Counted from the first letter of the stretch, positions 31,291-40,354 are shown. The stretch is DNA of 64,000 nt from Pseudobdellovibrionaceae bacterium (GCA_019637875.1 JAHBUW010000001.1:62001-126000); one strand, 5' to 3'. Program-made: numbers and translations. Notes: generated by a model not told the origin, from the letters alone.

Positions 31291-32429
31291 CGACAGTTGT
31301 TCGCGCGCACGTAGACCGTCGGGTCTTCGTTCGGCAGCGTTTGCGGCTGTCCTTGGCCCGCGCCGCCGATCGGTTCGCTGGAGGGGCGGAACGTATCGAA
31401 GGTCGCGAAACGTGCGATTTTCGATACTGCGCGGTCCAGGGCTTTGTCCTGCTTCGGGGTGCCGTGGGAACCGTGACCTTGGTGGCCGGCGTGGTGATCG
31501 TGACCGCTGCCCCCGCGGGGTTCGCTGCTGACGCCGTTCCAACGGCTTTGCCAAGGATAGCAGTAGCGATCACCCACGGGACAATTGAATGAAATGCGGG
31601 TGAACCCGTTGGCGCGCAGCCAAGCGGCGACCACCTGATCGACCCAACCGTGCAGCTTCCAGAAAACGGGGTTCACGTGGGCGCTGTAGGAGTTCCCTAG
31701 ATAGTTGAACTCGGGCGAAGCGAATTGCGTGCCCAGGAAATTGGGTGTCAGCACTTGCGCCAGGTTTTGGGGAAAGTCGTCCCCTTGACGGGGCGTGGCC
31801 GCCCACCGCATGTGGAGCATGTTGTGGATGGTGAACTCCAGAGCGTAACCGACTTCGCTGAGCGTATGCACGCGCAGAAAGTTCGGATCCATGAACCACT
31901 CTTGCCAAGCGTCGATGTAGGCGCGTGCGGTCGGCCCTTTCGGATCTTGCGGCTGCGTGCTCCACGGATTCGCGTTCGGCACGGGCCAAGTGGCGTCGTT
32001 ATCCGAAGGGATTCGCGTCCACGGCGCGATACAAGGAAGTCCCTGCGAAACGAGCGTCGACTGAAGTTGATCGATCATCATGTGGTGCATGAGCAGGAAC
32101 TCTTCGCCGGCGGGATTGTAAGTCGCGCTCGCGCCGGGCATCGGGCAAAGACGCGCGTGGTTTCCCCATACGGGAGAGTTGCGGCGAAGCGCGGTTTGTT
32201 CGTTCGCGCTGAGCTGATCCCAACCGCCGCGAGTGGCGTGCCACAGGAAGTGATATTGGCGATGAACCGCCGATCCCATGAGCTGATTGATGATGTTTTG
32301 TTGCTGGGGCGTGACGGCGTCCGTAAAGGCGAAACAGCGGGCGCGGTCGTCCGCGAAGAGTTCTTGATTGAATTGCGCGTGCGCGTTCACGCCAACGATC
32401 GCGATCAACGACACCAAAATCTTTTTCAT
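31287..32429 (-). CDS. Secreted tyrosinase-like di-copper protein with His-rich tail
   Basis: About 380 residues with a signal peptide (KKILVSLIAIVGVNAHAQ). The second half shows a tyrosinase CuB-like set: EFTIHNMLHMRWAATPRQGD, then SAHVNPVFWKLHGWVDQVVA, i.e. HNxxH followed by NPVFWxLHxxVD. An earlier region, GEEFLLMHHMMIDQL, may hold CuA histidines, but the classical CuA spacing is unclear. A glycine/histidine run HDHHAGHQGHGSHG near the C-terminus could bind copper. The start is chosen where the signal peptide begins (32429). It is probably a periplasmic copper oxidase or copper-binding protein. Confidence 0.65.
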   Translation of the reverse strand: MKKILVSLIAIVGVNAHAQFNQELFADDRARCFAFTDAVTPQQQNIINQLMGSAVHRQYHFLWHATRGGWDQLSANEQTALRRNSPVWGNHARLCPMPGASATYNPAGEEFLLMHHMMIDQLQSTLVSQGLPCIAPWTRIPSDNDATWPVPNANPWSTQPQDPKGPTARAYIDAWQEWFMDPNFLRVHTLSEVGYALEFTIHNMLHMRWAATPRQGDDFPQNLAQVLTPNFLGTQFASPEFNYLGNSYSAHVNPVFWKLHGWVDQVVAAWLRANGFTRISFNCPVGDRYCYPWQSRWNGVSSEPRGGSGHDHHAGHQGHGSHGTPKQDKALDRAVSKIARFATFDTFRPSSEPIGGAGQGQPQTLPNEDPTVYVRANNCR

Positions 32430-32602
32430 GTCGCCAATATTAATGACTTTTATCCCGTTTCTCGCCTGTCGAGTTTTTGGACGGTAAGTCTTTCCCACCG
32501 GTACGTCCGGATCTCGCCCCAGGAATCAGCCTGCGGTCGGGGCTTTCGGTTTTGGAGGCGGCTTCGGGATTGCGACGGCTTCGTTTCACAAAGGAGAACC
32601 CC

Positions 32603-32830
32603 ATGAAAGCGAAACCCAAATTACGTCCCGGTAGCTCCGTTTGCTGGAACTGGCGCGACCTTGTCGTCACCGGGACCGTGAAACGCGTTTACCACGAGCG
32701 CGTCGAGCTGGAATTACGTGGCACGCGTTATGTCCGCAATGGCACGCCGGAGCGACCCGCGTATCTAATCACTTCGGCCGCCGGGAATGACGTCTTGAAA
32801 CTCGCCAGCGAGGTGCGTCGCGCGAAATAG
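32603..32830 (+). CDS. DUF2945 (HVA1-like) small protein
   Basis: A 75-residue basic protein that fits the DUF2945/HVA1 family: KLRPGSSVCWNWRDLVVTGT VKRVYHERVELEL and the end AYLITSAAGNDVLKLASEVR. These stand-alone beta-barrel-like proteins are widespread and of unknown function, often near stress genes, as here. The start is ATG 32603 after AAAGGAGAACCCC. The next three genes downstream in the same direction are small stress-associated and BON proteins. Confidence 0.7.
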   Translation: MKAKPKLRPGSSVCWNWRDLVVTGTVKRVYHERVELELRGTRYVRNGTPERPAYLITSAAGNDVLKLASEVRRAK

Positions 32831-32905
32831 TGGGGCGAAAGCGGAAGGAACGTTTATTGCGGCCCAACTCGAGTGAGGGGTCACGATCAACAAAGGAGAA
32901 GCCTC

Positions 32906-33130
32906 ATGCCTCGCGGAGATAAATCAAGTTACACCAGCAAGCAAAAGCGCCAAGCCCGTCACATCGAAGAGAGCTACGAAAAGAAAGGGGTTTCCACCAA
33001 GGAGGCGGCGAAGCGCGCCTGGGCCACCGTGAACAAGGAAACGGGTGGCGCCGGCAAAAAGGTCTCGAAGACGGCGTCCTCAAAAAAGGCCGCGCGCACT
33101 CGTCGCCATGAAGGTCACGCCCACGCCTGA
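32906..33130 (+). CDS. Small basic 'plasmid stabilization'-type protein
   Basis: A 74-residue lysine/arginine-rich protein beginning MPRGDKSSYTSKQKRQARHI, then EESYEKKGVSTKEAAKRAWA and TVNKETGGAGKK, then a basic, alanine-rich tail. This family is annotated as plasmid stabilization protein in many proteobacteria, without evidence for that role; it is usually chromosomal and linked to general stress. GGAGAAGCCTC precedes the ATG. It lies upstream of two BON genes, with a terminator in between. Confidence 0.75.
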   Translation: MPRGDKSSYTSKQKRQARHIEESYEKKGVSTKEAAKRAWATVNKETGGAGKKVSKTASSKKAARTRRHEGHAHA

Positions 33131-33194
33131 ATCGGGTCCGAAAAAAATCCCCGAATCCGTCCCCGTACGGGCCGGAATAGGGTTTGCTGCGCAA

Positions 33195-33224
33195 TTGAGG
33201 AACGCCGAGGACGGCGTTCCTCAA
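33195..33224 (+). terminator. Strong hairpin, probable terminator
   Basis: TTGAGGAACGCCG (33195-33207) pairs perfectly with CGGCGTTCCTCAA (33212-33224) around AGGA and is followed by TTTCTT. It most likely ends transcription of the preceding small gene. Since the BON gene starts 21 bases later, it may instead sit in that gene's 5' leader. Confidence 0.65.
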
Positions 33225-33245
33225 TTTCTTCTGAAGGAGCAGCAC

Positions 33246-33845
33246 ATGGCCAACATCCGCTACGATCGCTTTTATCAATACAATCCCTACAACCCCGAAT
33301 ACCCGACGTCCCCCTTTTATCACGGTGCGGAAGATGGATACGGTCGCAATGAGCCGGTCACGCGTTACTCGGATGAAGGCCATATCTCCTACGCGGATCG
33401 CGCGGGCAGCCGTCCCTATCAACCGAACTTCAGCGCGGATTACGGACGTGACGACTTCCGGGCGATGAGCATGCCGGAAGGCGGAATCTACGGCGAAACG
33501 ATTCGCGGATCGCATGCGGGCAAAGGCCCGAAAGGCTGGAGCCGTTCGGACGAACGCATTCGGGATCAAGTTTGCGACACTCTCGAGATGGATGCCTACA
33601 TCGACGCGAGCGAAATTGAGGTCGAAGTGAAAGAAGGCATCGTCACGTTGAGCGGAAAGGTCGATCATCGCTCAACCAAACGCCGTGCCGCCGACCGAAT
33701 TGAAAATCTACCCGGAGTGCGGGACGTCGACAACAATCTGACCATCGATCAAAGCTTCTTCCAGCAAGCCAAAGAAATGCTGACGGGCGAGCCCGAGGCG
33801 CGCGCGACTCACCGAGGTCAAGGACCCAAATCGGCCCGTCACTAG
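33246..33845 (+). CDS. BON-domain protein
   Basis: A 199-residue protein. The first 95 residues are rich in Tyr, Asn, Pro and Gly (RYDRFYQYNPYNPEYPTSPF) and look disordered. GPKGWSRSDERIRDQVCDTL leads into a BON domain: DASEIEVEVKEGIVTLSGKV and then LPGVRDVDNNLTI. BON domains bind phospholipid or membranes, but no signal peptide is seen. The start is ATG 33246 after AAGGAGCAGCAC. It is followed at 32 bases by a paralogue with the same linker, so the two form a pair. Confidence 0.85.
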   Translation: MANIRYDRFYQYNPYNPEYPTSPFYHGAEDGYGRNEPVTRYSDEGHISYADRAGSRPYQPNFSADYGRDDFRAMSMPEGGIYGETIRGSHAGKGPKGWSRSDERIRDQVCDTLEMDAYIDASEIEVEVKEGIVTLSGKVDHRSTKRRAADRIENLPGVRDVDNNLTIDQSFFQQAKEMLTGEPEARATHRGQGPKSARH

Positions 33846-33877
33846 TCGCGCGAAATTCGCCAACCGAGGAGGTCTTC

Positions 33878-34369
33878 ATGGCACGTCGAAGTTATCCCCA
33901 AAGTGTTCCACCACCTTATGCGGACGCCGGCGAGTACACGCGTACGACTCCGCCCGAGAACAGTCGACCTTACCAAGGAGATTTGCTGGGCTCTTACGGC
34001 GAAGAACGCTTCGGTGCGCGTTCGTCCGCGAAGACGACGGACCGCATGGTCGATCCTTGGGGAATGCGGCCGGGGGCGCAGCCCCAGCGGATGAACTATC
34101 GTGGTCGTGGCCCGAAAGGTTGGAAACGCACGGATGAAAGCATACGAGACCGGGTTTGCGATCTTTTGGACGCAAGCCCGGACGTCGACGCTCGCGAGAT
34201 CGACGTCAGCGTGAAAGACGGTGAGGTCACGCTGAAAGGTCATGTCGAAAACCGCGAAGCGAAGCGCCGCGCAGAGGACATCGTGGGCGATCTTCCGGGC
34301 GTCACCGATGTCCACAATCGGCTGCTGATCGACCATCGTCTTTTCGAAGCAACGGTTTCGCCTTCATAA
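33878..34369 (+). CDS. BON-domain protein
   Basis: A 163-residue paralogue of the previous gene. A disordered start (YPQSVPPPYADAGEYTRTTP) is followed by GRGPKGWKRTDESIRDRVCD and a BON domain: DAREIDVSVKDGEVTLKGHV and LPGVTDVHNRLLI. No signal peptide. AGGAGGTCTTC precedes the ATG. Both genes share the GPKGW linker and its spacing to the domain, pointing to duplication. Function is unknown; envelope or stress roles are usual for BON proteins. Confidence 0.85.
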   Translation: MARRSYPQSVPPPYADAGEYTRTTPPENSRPYQGDLLGSYGEERFGARSSAKTTDRMVDPWGMRPGAQPQRMNYRGRGPKGWKRTDESIRDRVCDLLDASPDVDAREIDVSVKDGEVTLKGHVENREAKRRAEDIVGDLPGVTDVHNRLLIDHRLFEATVSPS

Positions 34370-34415
34370 AACCTGCGCTTGCTCCAGCTGGGGATTTGCA
34401 TTAGCCCTGAAGCGC

Positions 34416-34787
34416 ATGAACTACCGTTTGCGGCGCGCCGAGCGCCAAGGTCTTGAGCCGGTGAACGGCCTCATCGCGCGTGCGAAATCGGGTTGGGGTT
34501 ATCCCGAGGACTATTTGCGGGCGGCCCTTCCGCTTTTACGGGTCGATGAAAATTACCTTTTCGCGAATCTATGTTTCGAAATCGAGCGGGACGGCGCACG
34601 TTGCGGGTTCGTCGCGGTCACCGAAGTCGAGGGCGAGAAATATCTCGATCACCTTTGGATCGATCCGGGGGCGCAGAATCAAGGCGCCGGAAGGTTCGCG
34701 CTCTTTCGTCGCTCTTTCGATCGGATCTCCCACGGCCTCGTGGAGGATTCGTGCCGATCGGTCGGCGAACCCGGAGAAACGACATGA
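34416..34787 (+). CDS. GNAT acetyltransferase, C-terminally truncated
   Basis: The first 95 residues match a GNAT N-acetyltransferase: GLIARAKSGWGYPEDYLRAA, GFVAVTEVEGEKYLDHLWID PGAQNQGAG, the last being the acetyl-CoA-binding A-motif (QNQGAG). After RFALFRRSF the sequence becomes Arg/Ser-rich and no later GNAT strands (FYxxxGF) appear, so 40 or so residues are missing or frameshifted. The gene ends in an ATGA overlap with the PaiB-like gene. It may be inactive. Confidence 0.6.
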   Translation: MNYRLRRAERQGLEPVNGLIARAKSGWGYPEDYLRAALPLLRVDENYLFANLCFEIERDGARCGFVAVTEVEGEKYLDHLWIDPGAQNQGAGRFALFRRSFDRISHGLVEDSCRSVGEPGETT

Positions 34788-35398
34788 CCATGTATTCACC
34801 GCCGTTTTATCGGGAAGAGCGTTTGGACGTGATCCATCGTTTGATCGATGAAACTCCGTTTGCCATGTTGATCGCCGACCACGATGGATCGATCAGTCAT
34901 TTGCCGCTCTTGCGCGAGGGTAACGAACTTCTGGGTCACATGGCGCGCGCGAATCCGCAATGGCGAGGCCTGCGCGAGAAGCCCGGCTGTCGTGCGATTT
35001 TCCAGGGGCCCCATGCCTACATCTCGCCGGCCTGGTATCAACCGCAAGCCGACAATGTTCCGACCTGGAACTATGCGGCCGCGCACGCTCGCGCACGGTT
35101 TACGATCGACGAAGACCCGGTGTCGGCGTATGTGGCGATGGAGCGGATGGTGAATCACTTCGAAGCCAAATACCGGACGGGGTGGGTACTTCCCCGCGGT
35201 GAAGCCGCGATTGAAAAGCTGATGAAAGGCATTGTGGTCTTTCGCTTGAGGGAAGCGACGTATGACGCCAAGCTGAAGCTCGGCCAAAAACTCGATCCTG
35301 CGGATCGTCAGCGTGTGATCGACGAGCTCGATCAACGCGGGTGTGAAATGCGGGATGTCGCGCGTTGGATGAATGACAACCCACTGACGGATCGCTAG
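34784..35398 (+). CDS. PaiB-type FMN-binding protein
   Basis: A 204-residue protein of the PaiB/FMN-binding negative regulator family: MYSPPFYREERLDVIHRLID, AMLIADHDGSISHLPLL, QGPHAYISPAWYQPQADNVP and WNYAAAHARARFTIDED. These fit the flavin-binding split-barrel of the family. PaiB is tied to repression of sporulation or protease genes in Bacillus; the role here is unknown. The gene starts at 34784 after GGAGAAAC, overlapping the truncated GNAT gene, as PaiA (GNAT)/PaiB pairs do in Bacillus. Confidence 0.85.
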   Translation: MTMYSPPFYREERLDVIHRLIDETPFAMLIADHDGSISHLPLLREGNELLGHMARANPQWRGLREKPGCRAIFQGPHAYISPAWYQPQADNVPTWNYAAAHARARFTIDEDPVSAYVAMERMVNHFEAKYRTGWVLPRGEAAIEKLMKGIVVFRLREATYDAKLKLGQKLDPADRQRVIDELDQRGCEMRDVARWMNDNPLTDR

Positions 35399-35425
35399 AA
35401 ACTTTAAAATCCAAGGAGAACAACC

Positions 35426-36160
35426 ATGAAAGTCATGATTCTGCTCGTCGCTTTTTTCCTAAGTGGTGGCGCCTTTGCGGCTGCCGAGACCAAAGAGTTC
35501 GACGGCAATGGACTGCAAAATTTGAAAATCAAAAACTCCAGCGGCGACGTCCGCATCACCTTATCGACCGATCAAAAAGCGATCGTGATCGCCGATAAAG
35601 TGAAATTCGACAAAGACTGCAAACTCGAGATGAAACGTTTCGGTGACGATCTGTTGATCTCGGTCGAGGGCGATTCGTGGATCGGCTCGTGGTTCGGCGG
35701 GAAGGACTGCAAAGTGAATTTCGAAATCAAAGTCCCGTCCAAAATTGCGGCGAGTATTAAAAACGGGTCGGGCGATGTTGAACTGATCGGTACGCAGGGT
35801 GCCGTGGACATCTCGGTGGGCAGCGGGAATGTGGCCATCAACGCGGATTCGAAGGACGTGAACGTGAAAACCGGTAGCGGATCGGTGCAGGCGAAAGGTC
35901 TATCCGGAAACGCCTTCGTCAAGACGGGCTCGGGCGACATCACGTTGGCCTACGCGGTCGCTCCCACAAAAGCCGAGGTCGATGTTAAAACGGGAAGCGG
36001 CGACGCGACCTTGACCGTTCCCGCGGCCACGAAGCTGCTCTCTGATTTCAAAGCGGGCTCGGGCCGACTCGTCAACGAAGTCGGGGATACCGCGAACGCC
36101 GATTTCAAGGTTTCCATGCGCGCCGGTAGCGGCGACTTGACGATCAAAAAAGCGGAGTAG
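35426..36160 (+). CDS. Secreted DUF4097-type beta-repeat protein
   Basis: A 244-residue protein with a Sec signal peptide (KVMILLVAFFLSGGAFA). The mature part is a beta-helix-like series: DVRITLSTDQKAIVIADKVK, then repeats with a G-S-G-D/N/S kernel, NGSGDVELIG, VGSGNVAIN, TGSGSVQAKG, TGSGDITLAY, TGSGDATLTV and AGSGDLTIKK. This is the DUF4097 family (right-handed beta helix), usually periplasmic or surface-exposed, of unknown binding target. AAGGAGAACAACC precedes the ATG. Confidence 0.8.
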   Translation: MKVMILLVAFFLSGGAFAAAETKEFDGNGLQNLKIKNSSGDVRITLSTDQKAIVIADKVKFDKDCKLEMKRFGDDLLISVEGDSWIGSWFGGKDCKVNFEIKVPSKIAASIKNGSGDVELIGTQGAVDISVGSGNVAINADSKDVNVKTGSGSVQAKGLSGNAFVKTGSGDITLAYAVAPTKAEVDVKTGSGDATLTVPAATKLLSDFKAGSGRLVNEVGDTANADFKVSMRAGSGDLTIKKAE

Positions 36161-36171
36161 GGGCTTCGTCC

Positions 36172-36561
36172 CTAGTGGAGGGCGACGGGCGAATCACCGG
36201 CCAAAAGCCACTCGCGCGCCTCGGCAAGTTGGTCGGGGCGGAAGGCGCGTACTTCCGCGCGTAGAAGTGGGTCGGCCGCACGACTGAGCGCCCGGAGCCA
36301 CTTCTCGTCCGCCACGACCGCGCACTTTTCAAAATGTTTGAAGAGCCCCAGATTTTTCATCGCGAAACGTAGATCTTGAATGAGCGCTTCGCCATCGACC
36401 CCTTCGAGATTTTCGACGATTTCCAGGATGCGGATGTTTCTCCAGTGCATCATACGCGGTTTGATTTTCTCGACCGCTTCCGCGAAGTCCTCTTTGGTGA
36501 CGTGGCCGGAAACTTTGATTTCGATATATTTACGTTCCGCGTCTTCATGATACAGGATCAT
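36172..36561 (-). CDS. SpoIIAA/STAS-like domain protein
   Basis: A 129-residue protein that fits the SpoIIAA-like STAS family: YHEDAERKYIEIKVSGHVTK EDFAEAVEKIKP, RNIRILEIVENLEGVDGEAL and FKHFEKCAVVADEKWLRALS. The phosphorylatable Ser of anti-anti-sigma factors is not evident, so it may be a ligand-binding variant. AGGAGGAAAGCG precedes ATG 36561, and the extra upstream frame is dropped. It is divergent from the hibernation-factor-like gene. Confidence 0.8.
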   Translation of the reverse strand: MILYHEDAERKYIEIKVSGHVTKEDFAEAVEKIKPRMMHWRNIRILEIVENLEGVDGEALIQDLRFAMKNLGLFKHFEKCAVVADEKWLRALSRAADPLLRAEVRAFRPDQLAEAREWLLAGDSPVALH

Positions 36562-36707
36562 CGCTTTCCTCCTGGGGATCGGGACTTCAAGAAGCAGACC
36601 GCCCCAAAATTCCCTATTTTGCGGAGTCTGTGCTTGGTCGGCATTTCGCAATGCTGCTCCTCACGGAACCGGATCAAGGCGATTCGGTCCTCACTCCAGG
36701 AGGAAAT

Positions 36708-37025
36708 TTGCAGATCTTGGTTCGTACGGACAAAAACGTCAGTGGCCGCGAGGCCGTCACCAGTTACATCGAAGGCGTCATTGACGCCTCATTGTCGCGT
36801 TTCGGCACCCACCTCACTCGTGTGGAAGCGCATCTCAGCGATGAGAACGGCCAAGGTAAAGCCGGCGGCAAGGACATTCGCTGCGTTCTAGAGGCGAAAA
36901 TTCAAGGGCGCCAACCCGTCGCGGTTTCGAACGACGCGGGAACCGTCCATGATGCCGTTCAGGGCGCGGCAAGCAAAATGGAAAGCGTTCTGTCGACGGC
37001 CATTGATAAGTTGAAACACATGTGA
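36708..37025 (+). CDS. Ribosome hibernation factor-like protein (HPF/S30AE)
   Basis: A 105-residue protein of the S30AE/HPF fold: ILVRTDKNVSGREAVTSYIE, SLSRFGTHLTRVEAHLSDEN, KDIRCVLEAKIQGRQPVAVS and a final amphipathic helix. It should bind the 30S decoding region or help 100S formation in slow growth. The short form lacks the HPF-long dimerisation domain. I take the TTG at 36708 as start because AGGAGG lies just upstream and homologues begin MQI; the longer frame has no site. It is followed by a sensor kinase gene. Confidence 0.8.
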   Translation: MQILVRTDKNVSGREAVTSYIEGVIDASLSRFGTHLTRVEAHLSDENGQGKAGGKDIRCVLEAKIQGRQPVAVSNDAGTVHDAVQGAASKMESVLSTAIDKLKHM

Positions 37026-37099
37026 ACGTCCCGTGAACCCGTACCAGGGCGAAGAATTGATTTGCCAAGAAATCCGCTCGCCGGGAAATTGGACCGCCC

Positions 37100-39067
37100 A
37101 TGATGAACTTCCAGAGTGAAAAACCCGCTCTCCAATTCGCGAACATCGACGATCCGCAGGACGTCCTCTTGCGCTGGCGCCAAGAGCGCACTCGTCGCAT
37201 CGCGAGCACGTTCGGCTGGGGCGGGGCCTTCCTCGCCGCGATGGCATTTCTGGCTGACAGTTTCTTCGGTAGCGCGTGGGCGGTGATCGCGACGGACGTG
37301 ACGTTGTTCCTCGCGTGCCTGGTCTGCCTTGCGATCATGCGTCGCTGGCGCCACAACTACTACGCTTGGCTTCCGATTTACGTCGCCCTCTGGATCAGCT
37401 GTTTGCCAAGCTTTTGGACGACCGGGGGCCTTTGGAGTCCGTTCTTCGGCGTTTCGATCGCGGCGCTGTATGTTCTGGGCGCCGTCATGGATCCACGCGG
37501 TCGTAGTCTTTATTTTTTCTTCGGGATTTTGCACTTCCCCGCTTTCATGCTGCTCGAAAACTACTTTCCGCTGTCCGAGGCTCCGCGCTCGGCACCGGAG
37601 CTTATTGCCGCCGTGAATATCTTGTTTATCGCGGCCATGTTTTTGTGCGTCCGGGCCATGCTGAAAACCGAACAAGACCTTTCGCACGAATTCACCGAGC
37701 ACTACCAGACGTTGGCGGCGGCGGAACGTGAGCTGAAAACATCGGAAGCCCGGCTGCGCGAGGCCCACGACGAATTGGAGAAAAGGGTCGAGGAACGCAC
37801 GCAAGAACTCGCGAACAGCCTCGAGCGCGAACGGATCGCGAAAGAGATGGCGGAAAACGCGAATCAGGCAAAGATGCAATTTCTGGCGCAGATGAGTCAC
37901 GAGATCCGGACGCCTATGAACTCCATTTTGGGGTTTTCGGATTTGATGGCGTCGGAGCGGCACTCGCCCGAAGAGAATCGGCAATATCTGGCCCGGATAC
38001 GCGCGAACGGTCTTCACCTGCTGCATTTGATCGACGATATTCTCGATCTTTCGAAGTTCGAGGCCGGGAAGATGCCGATTGAACGCGTTCGCTTTTCAAT
38101 CGCCGAGATGCTGAACGAACTTCGGCAATCGATGCGTCCGATGGCCGACTCGAAACGGATTGGTTTGCAGATTCGCCTGCAAAGTCAAATTCCCCAGTCG
38201 ATTTATGCGGATCCGACACGTATGCGACAGATTCTCGTGAACTTGATTGGGAACGCTCTGAAGTTCACGGAAAAGGGCGGCGTCATCGTCAGCGTCGCGT
38301 ACGTTCCTCAAGATGAGACCATGGGGGAAATGATCATTGAAGTCGCGGATACCGGTATTGGTATTTCTCGCGAGCAGCAGTGCCGGTTGTTCCAAGCATT
38401 CGAGCAAGGCGACCGCTCGACCAGTCGTAAATTCGGCGGCACGGGGTTGGGATTGGCGATCTCTCGTCGAATCGCGCAGGCGCTTTCCGGAAGCTTGGAT
38501 CTTGTTTACAGTGGCGAGGAGAAAGGGAGTTGCTTCCGTCTGCGGATTCCAACCGGGGACATCAGCCAGTCCGTCTTCCTTTCGAGTTTGAACGAGACGT
38601 CGGGAACGACGGCGCAACCTTCAACGCACGCTCGTACGTTGAAACCCCGTCTGGCGGGTCGGCGGGTGCTCTTGGCGGAAGATTCGTCGGACAATGCCGA
38701 TCTCGTCACTCATTATCTCAGGGATGAAGGCGCGGATGTTTCGTGGGTCGAAAACGGCTACCGCGCGGTTGAAACCGCTTTGGGAAGCGGCTTCGACTTG
38801 GTTTTGATGGACGTCCAAATGCCGGGGAAAGACGGGTTGACGGCAACGCGAGAGCTGCGAGCGGCAGGTTACACGAAACCCGTGCTGGCGCTGACCGCGC
38901 ATGCGTTGAAAGCGGATATTGATCGATCGCTGCAGGCGGGTTGCGACGCCCATGTTTCCAAACCCGTCAATCGCGAAGAACTCGTTCAAGTCATGTTGAA
39001 GGCGATTGAAAGGGACGACGAGTATTTGTCTTATCGTCCGGCAGTCAGTTTTCCGGATCTTTATTAG
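37100..39067 (+). CDS. Hybrid sensor histidine kinase
   Basis: A 655-residue protein. Six membrane helices (about 40-195) form a MASE-like integral sensor with no large periplasmic loop. A coiled coil leads to HisKA ([20 protein letters not shown] with the phospho-His), HATPase ([33 protein letters not shown]) and a C-terminal receiver ([29 protein letters not shown]). It resembles the other hybrid kinase in the window in its core and receiver. No partner regulator is adjacent. The ATG at 37100 is followed by a second ATG; either may be used. Confidence 0.85.
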   Translation: MMNFQSEKPALQFANIDDPQDVLLRWRQERTRRIASTFGWGGAFLAAMAFLADSFFGSAWAVIATDVTLFLACLVCLAIMRRWRHNYYAWLPIYVALWISCLPSFWTTGGLWSPFFGVSIAALYVLGAVMDPRGRSLYFFFGILHFPAFMLLENYFPLSEAPRSAPELIAAVNILFIAAMFLCVRAMLKTEQDLSHEFTEHYQTLAAAERELKTSEARLREAHDELEKRVEERTQELANSLERERIAKEMAENANQAKMQFLAQMSHEIRTPMNSILGFSDLMASERHSPEENRQYLARIRANGLHLLHLIDDILDLSKFEAGKMPIERVRFSIAEMLNELRQSMRPMADSKRIGLQIRLQSQIPQSIYADPTRMRQILVNLIGNALKFTEKGGVIVSVAYVPQDETMGEMIIEVADTGIGISREQQCRLFQAFEQGDRSTSRKFGGTGLGLAISRRIAQALSGSLDLVYSGEEKGSCFRLRIPTGDISQSVFLSSLNETSGTTAQPSTHARTLKPRLAGRRVLLAEDSSDNADLVTHYLRDEGADVSWVENGYRAVETALGSGFDLVLMDVQMPGKDGLTATRELRAAGYTKPVLALTAHALKADIDRSLQAGCDAHVSKPVNREELVQVMLKAIERDDEYLSYRPAVSFPDLY

Positions 39068-39121
39068 CAGATCTTGTGCGGGCTTTGGCTCTTCGTTAGC
39101 ATAGGGCTTCAGGAGTGCCGC

Positions 39122-39877
39122 ATGAAGTTTCGTCTTTTAGTTCTGTCGATGACCGTGATCGTGAGTTGTGAATTTCGTCGGAAAAATGAAGCTTCTCCCC
39201 CCGTGCCCGCGCCGACCGCGGTGGCCGTGGCGGCCACTCCCGCCCCTTCGACGGCGGACGCACCGACGGCGGCCGTGAACGCCCCGCCGGTCGCCTTGCC
39301 AGAGAACGCCGATCTGAAATTGGACTCCACCGCCCTTGGCAAAGAGTGGTCGGCGCTCTGGGAGTTGAGTGATCCCTATCCGGCCCTGCGCGATTTCGTA
39401 CGCAAGAACGGTTTGTTTTTGGAAACTTCCGAAAAAGTCGGCGAATACTCGGTTTTGGGAAGCGAGGGGCCTTGCGGCGACGAGTATGTCAGCCTCGTCA
39501 AGGATACGGCCAAGGTCGGCGAGCATGTTTGGGAAATCGATCCGAAGGGCAAAATTCTGCGCGAGTGGCGGTCGGGTAATAACGAGGTTTTGCGTATCGA
39601 GAAGAATCGTTTGTACCGCGTGATCGATCTCAATCGAAAGATCTCCGACTTCAATATGGCAAATCCGAAGCGCGACCCCGCCTATTCCAGTTTCATCTTG
39701 GGGATCGATTCCAACGGAAAGTTCGAGGTCCTAAGCGACGACGCGGACAAACCGAAAAGTTGGAAGGTGTCCGAGGTTCCCTGTCCGAAGGGCCTCCGGA
39801 TCGAGTCCGACTACAAATACTGCGTGCACGAAAAGGCGACGAAACGTACGTTCGTGCTTCAGCGCGAGTGTACTTAG
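39122..39877 (+). CDS. Lipoprotein of unknown function
   Basis: A 251-residue protein with a type II signal: MKFRLLVLSMTVIVSC, the Cys at about 16, followed by charged residues and a Pro/Ala/Thr linker (SPPVPAPTAVAVAATPAPST). The mature domain (about 90-251) has alternating beta-type segments, among them VLGSEGPCGDEYVSLVKDTA, and no known family signature. CAGGAG precedes ATG 39122. It is probably an outer-membrane or periplasmic lipoprotein. I do not recognise the globular part. Confidence 0.65.
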   Translation: MKFRLLVLSMTVIVSCEFRRKNEASPPVPAPTAVAVAATPAPSTADAPTAAVNAPPVALPENADLKLDSTALGKEWSALWELSDPYPALRDFVRKNGLFLETSEKVGEYSVLGSEGPCGDEYVSLVKDTAKVGEHVWEIDPKGKILREWRSGNNEVLRIEKNRLYRVIDLNRKISDFNMANPKRDPAYSSFILGIDSNGKFEVLSDDADKPKSWKVSEVPCPKGLRIESDYKYCVHEKATKRTFVLQRECT

Positions 39878-39919
39878 GACGAGGGTCTAGCGGGCGGTCT
39901 GGACGCGTGGAGGTCTAAG

Positions 39920-40336
39920 ATGAAAATATCGAAAATTGCGGACGTGTCGGAGTATATTGCGATCTTCCCCGCGCCGGTTCGCGCGAAACTCAAGAAAATC
40001 CGTGCGATCGTGCGCAAGAACGCTCCGGGCGCGCTCGAGAAGATGAGTTACGGTATGCCCGCGTACAGTCTGAACGGCGTACTTGTCTATTTTAACGCGT
40101 TCGAGAAGCATATCGGCATTTACATCATGCCTTCGGCGATCACGCATTTTCAAAAAGAGATTGCGGGATACTCGACCTCGAAAGGGACGATACGATTGCC
40201 GCTTGAGGGACGTCTGCCCGAGGGGCTCATCGCCCGTATCGTCAGGTTTCGGGTGAAAGAAAATGCCGCAAAGAAAAACCAGAGCGCGGCAAGTTATCAC
40301 CGGGCCAAGAAAAAGGCGCGTAAAAGCAAAGTCTAA
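39920..40336 (+). CDS. DUF1801 / YdhG-like iron-chaperone-type protein
   Basis: A 138-residue protein that fits DUF1801 (YdhG/YobT, SufE-like-related chaperones): SEYIAIFPAPVRAKLKKIRA, NAPGALEKMSYGMPAYSLNG and the later YIMPSAITHFQKEIAGYSTS followed by KGTIRLPLEGRLPEGLI. The tail is lysine-rich. Frataxin-like roles were proposed for some members; the role here is unknown. GGAGGTCTAAG precedes the ATG. Confidence 0.85.
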   Translation: MKISKIADVSEYIAIFPAPVRAKLKKIRAIVRKNAPGALEKMSYGMPAYSLNGVLVYFNAFEKHIGIYIMPSAITHFQKEIAGYSTSKGTIRLPLEGRLPEGLIARIVRFRVKENAAKKNQSAASYHRAKKKARKSKV

Positions 40337-40354
40337 AAAAGAAGGGCCGAGTGC

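Noticed and set aside
34571-34783. An extended N-terminus for the PaiB-like protein
   Set aside because: The upstream part runs over the GNAT gene in another frame, and the ribosome binding site fits ATG 34784.
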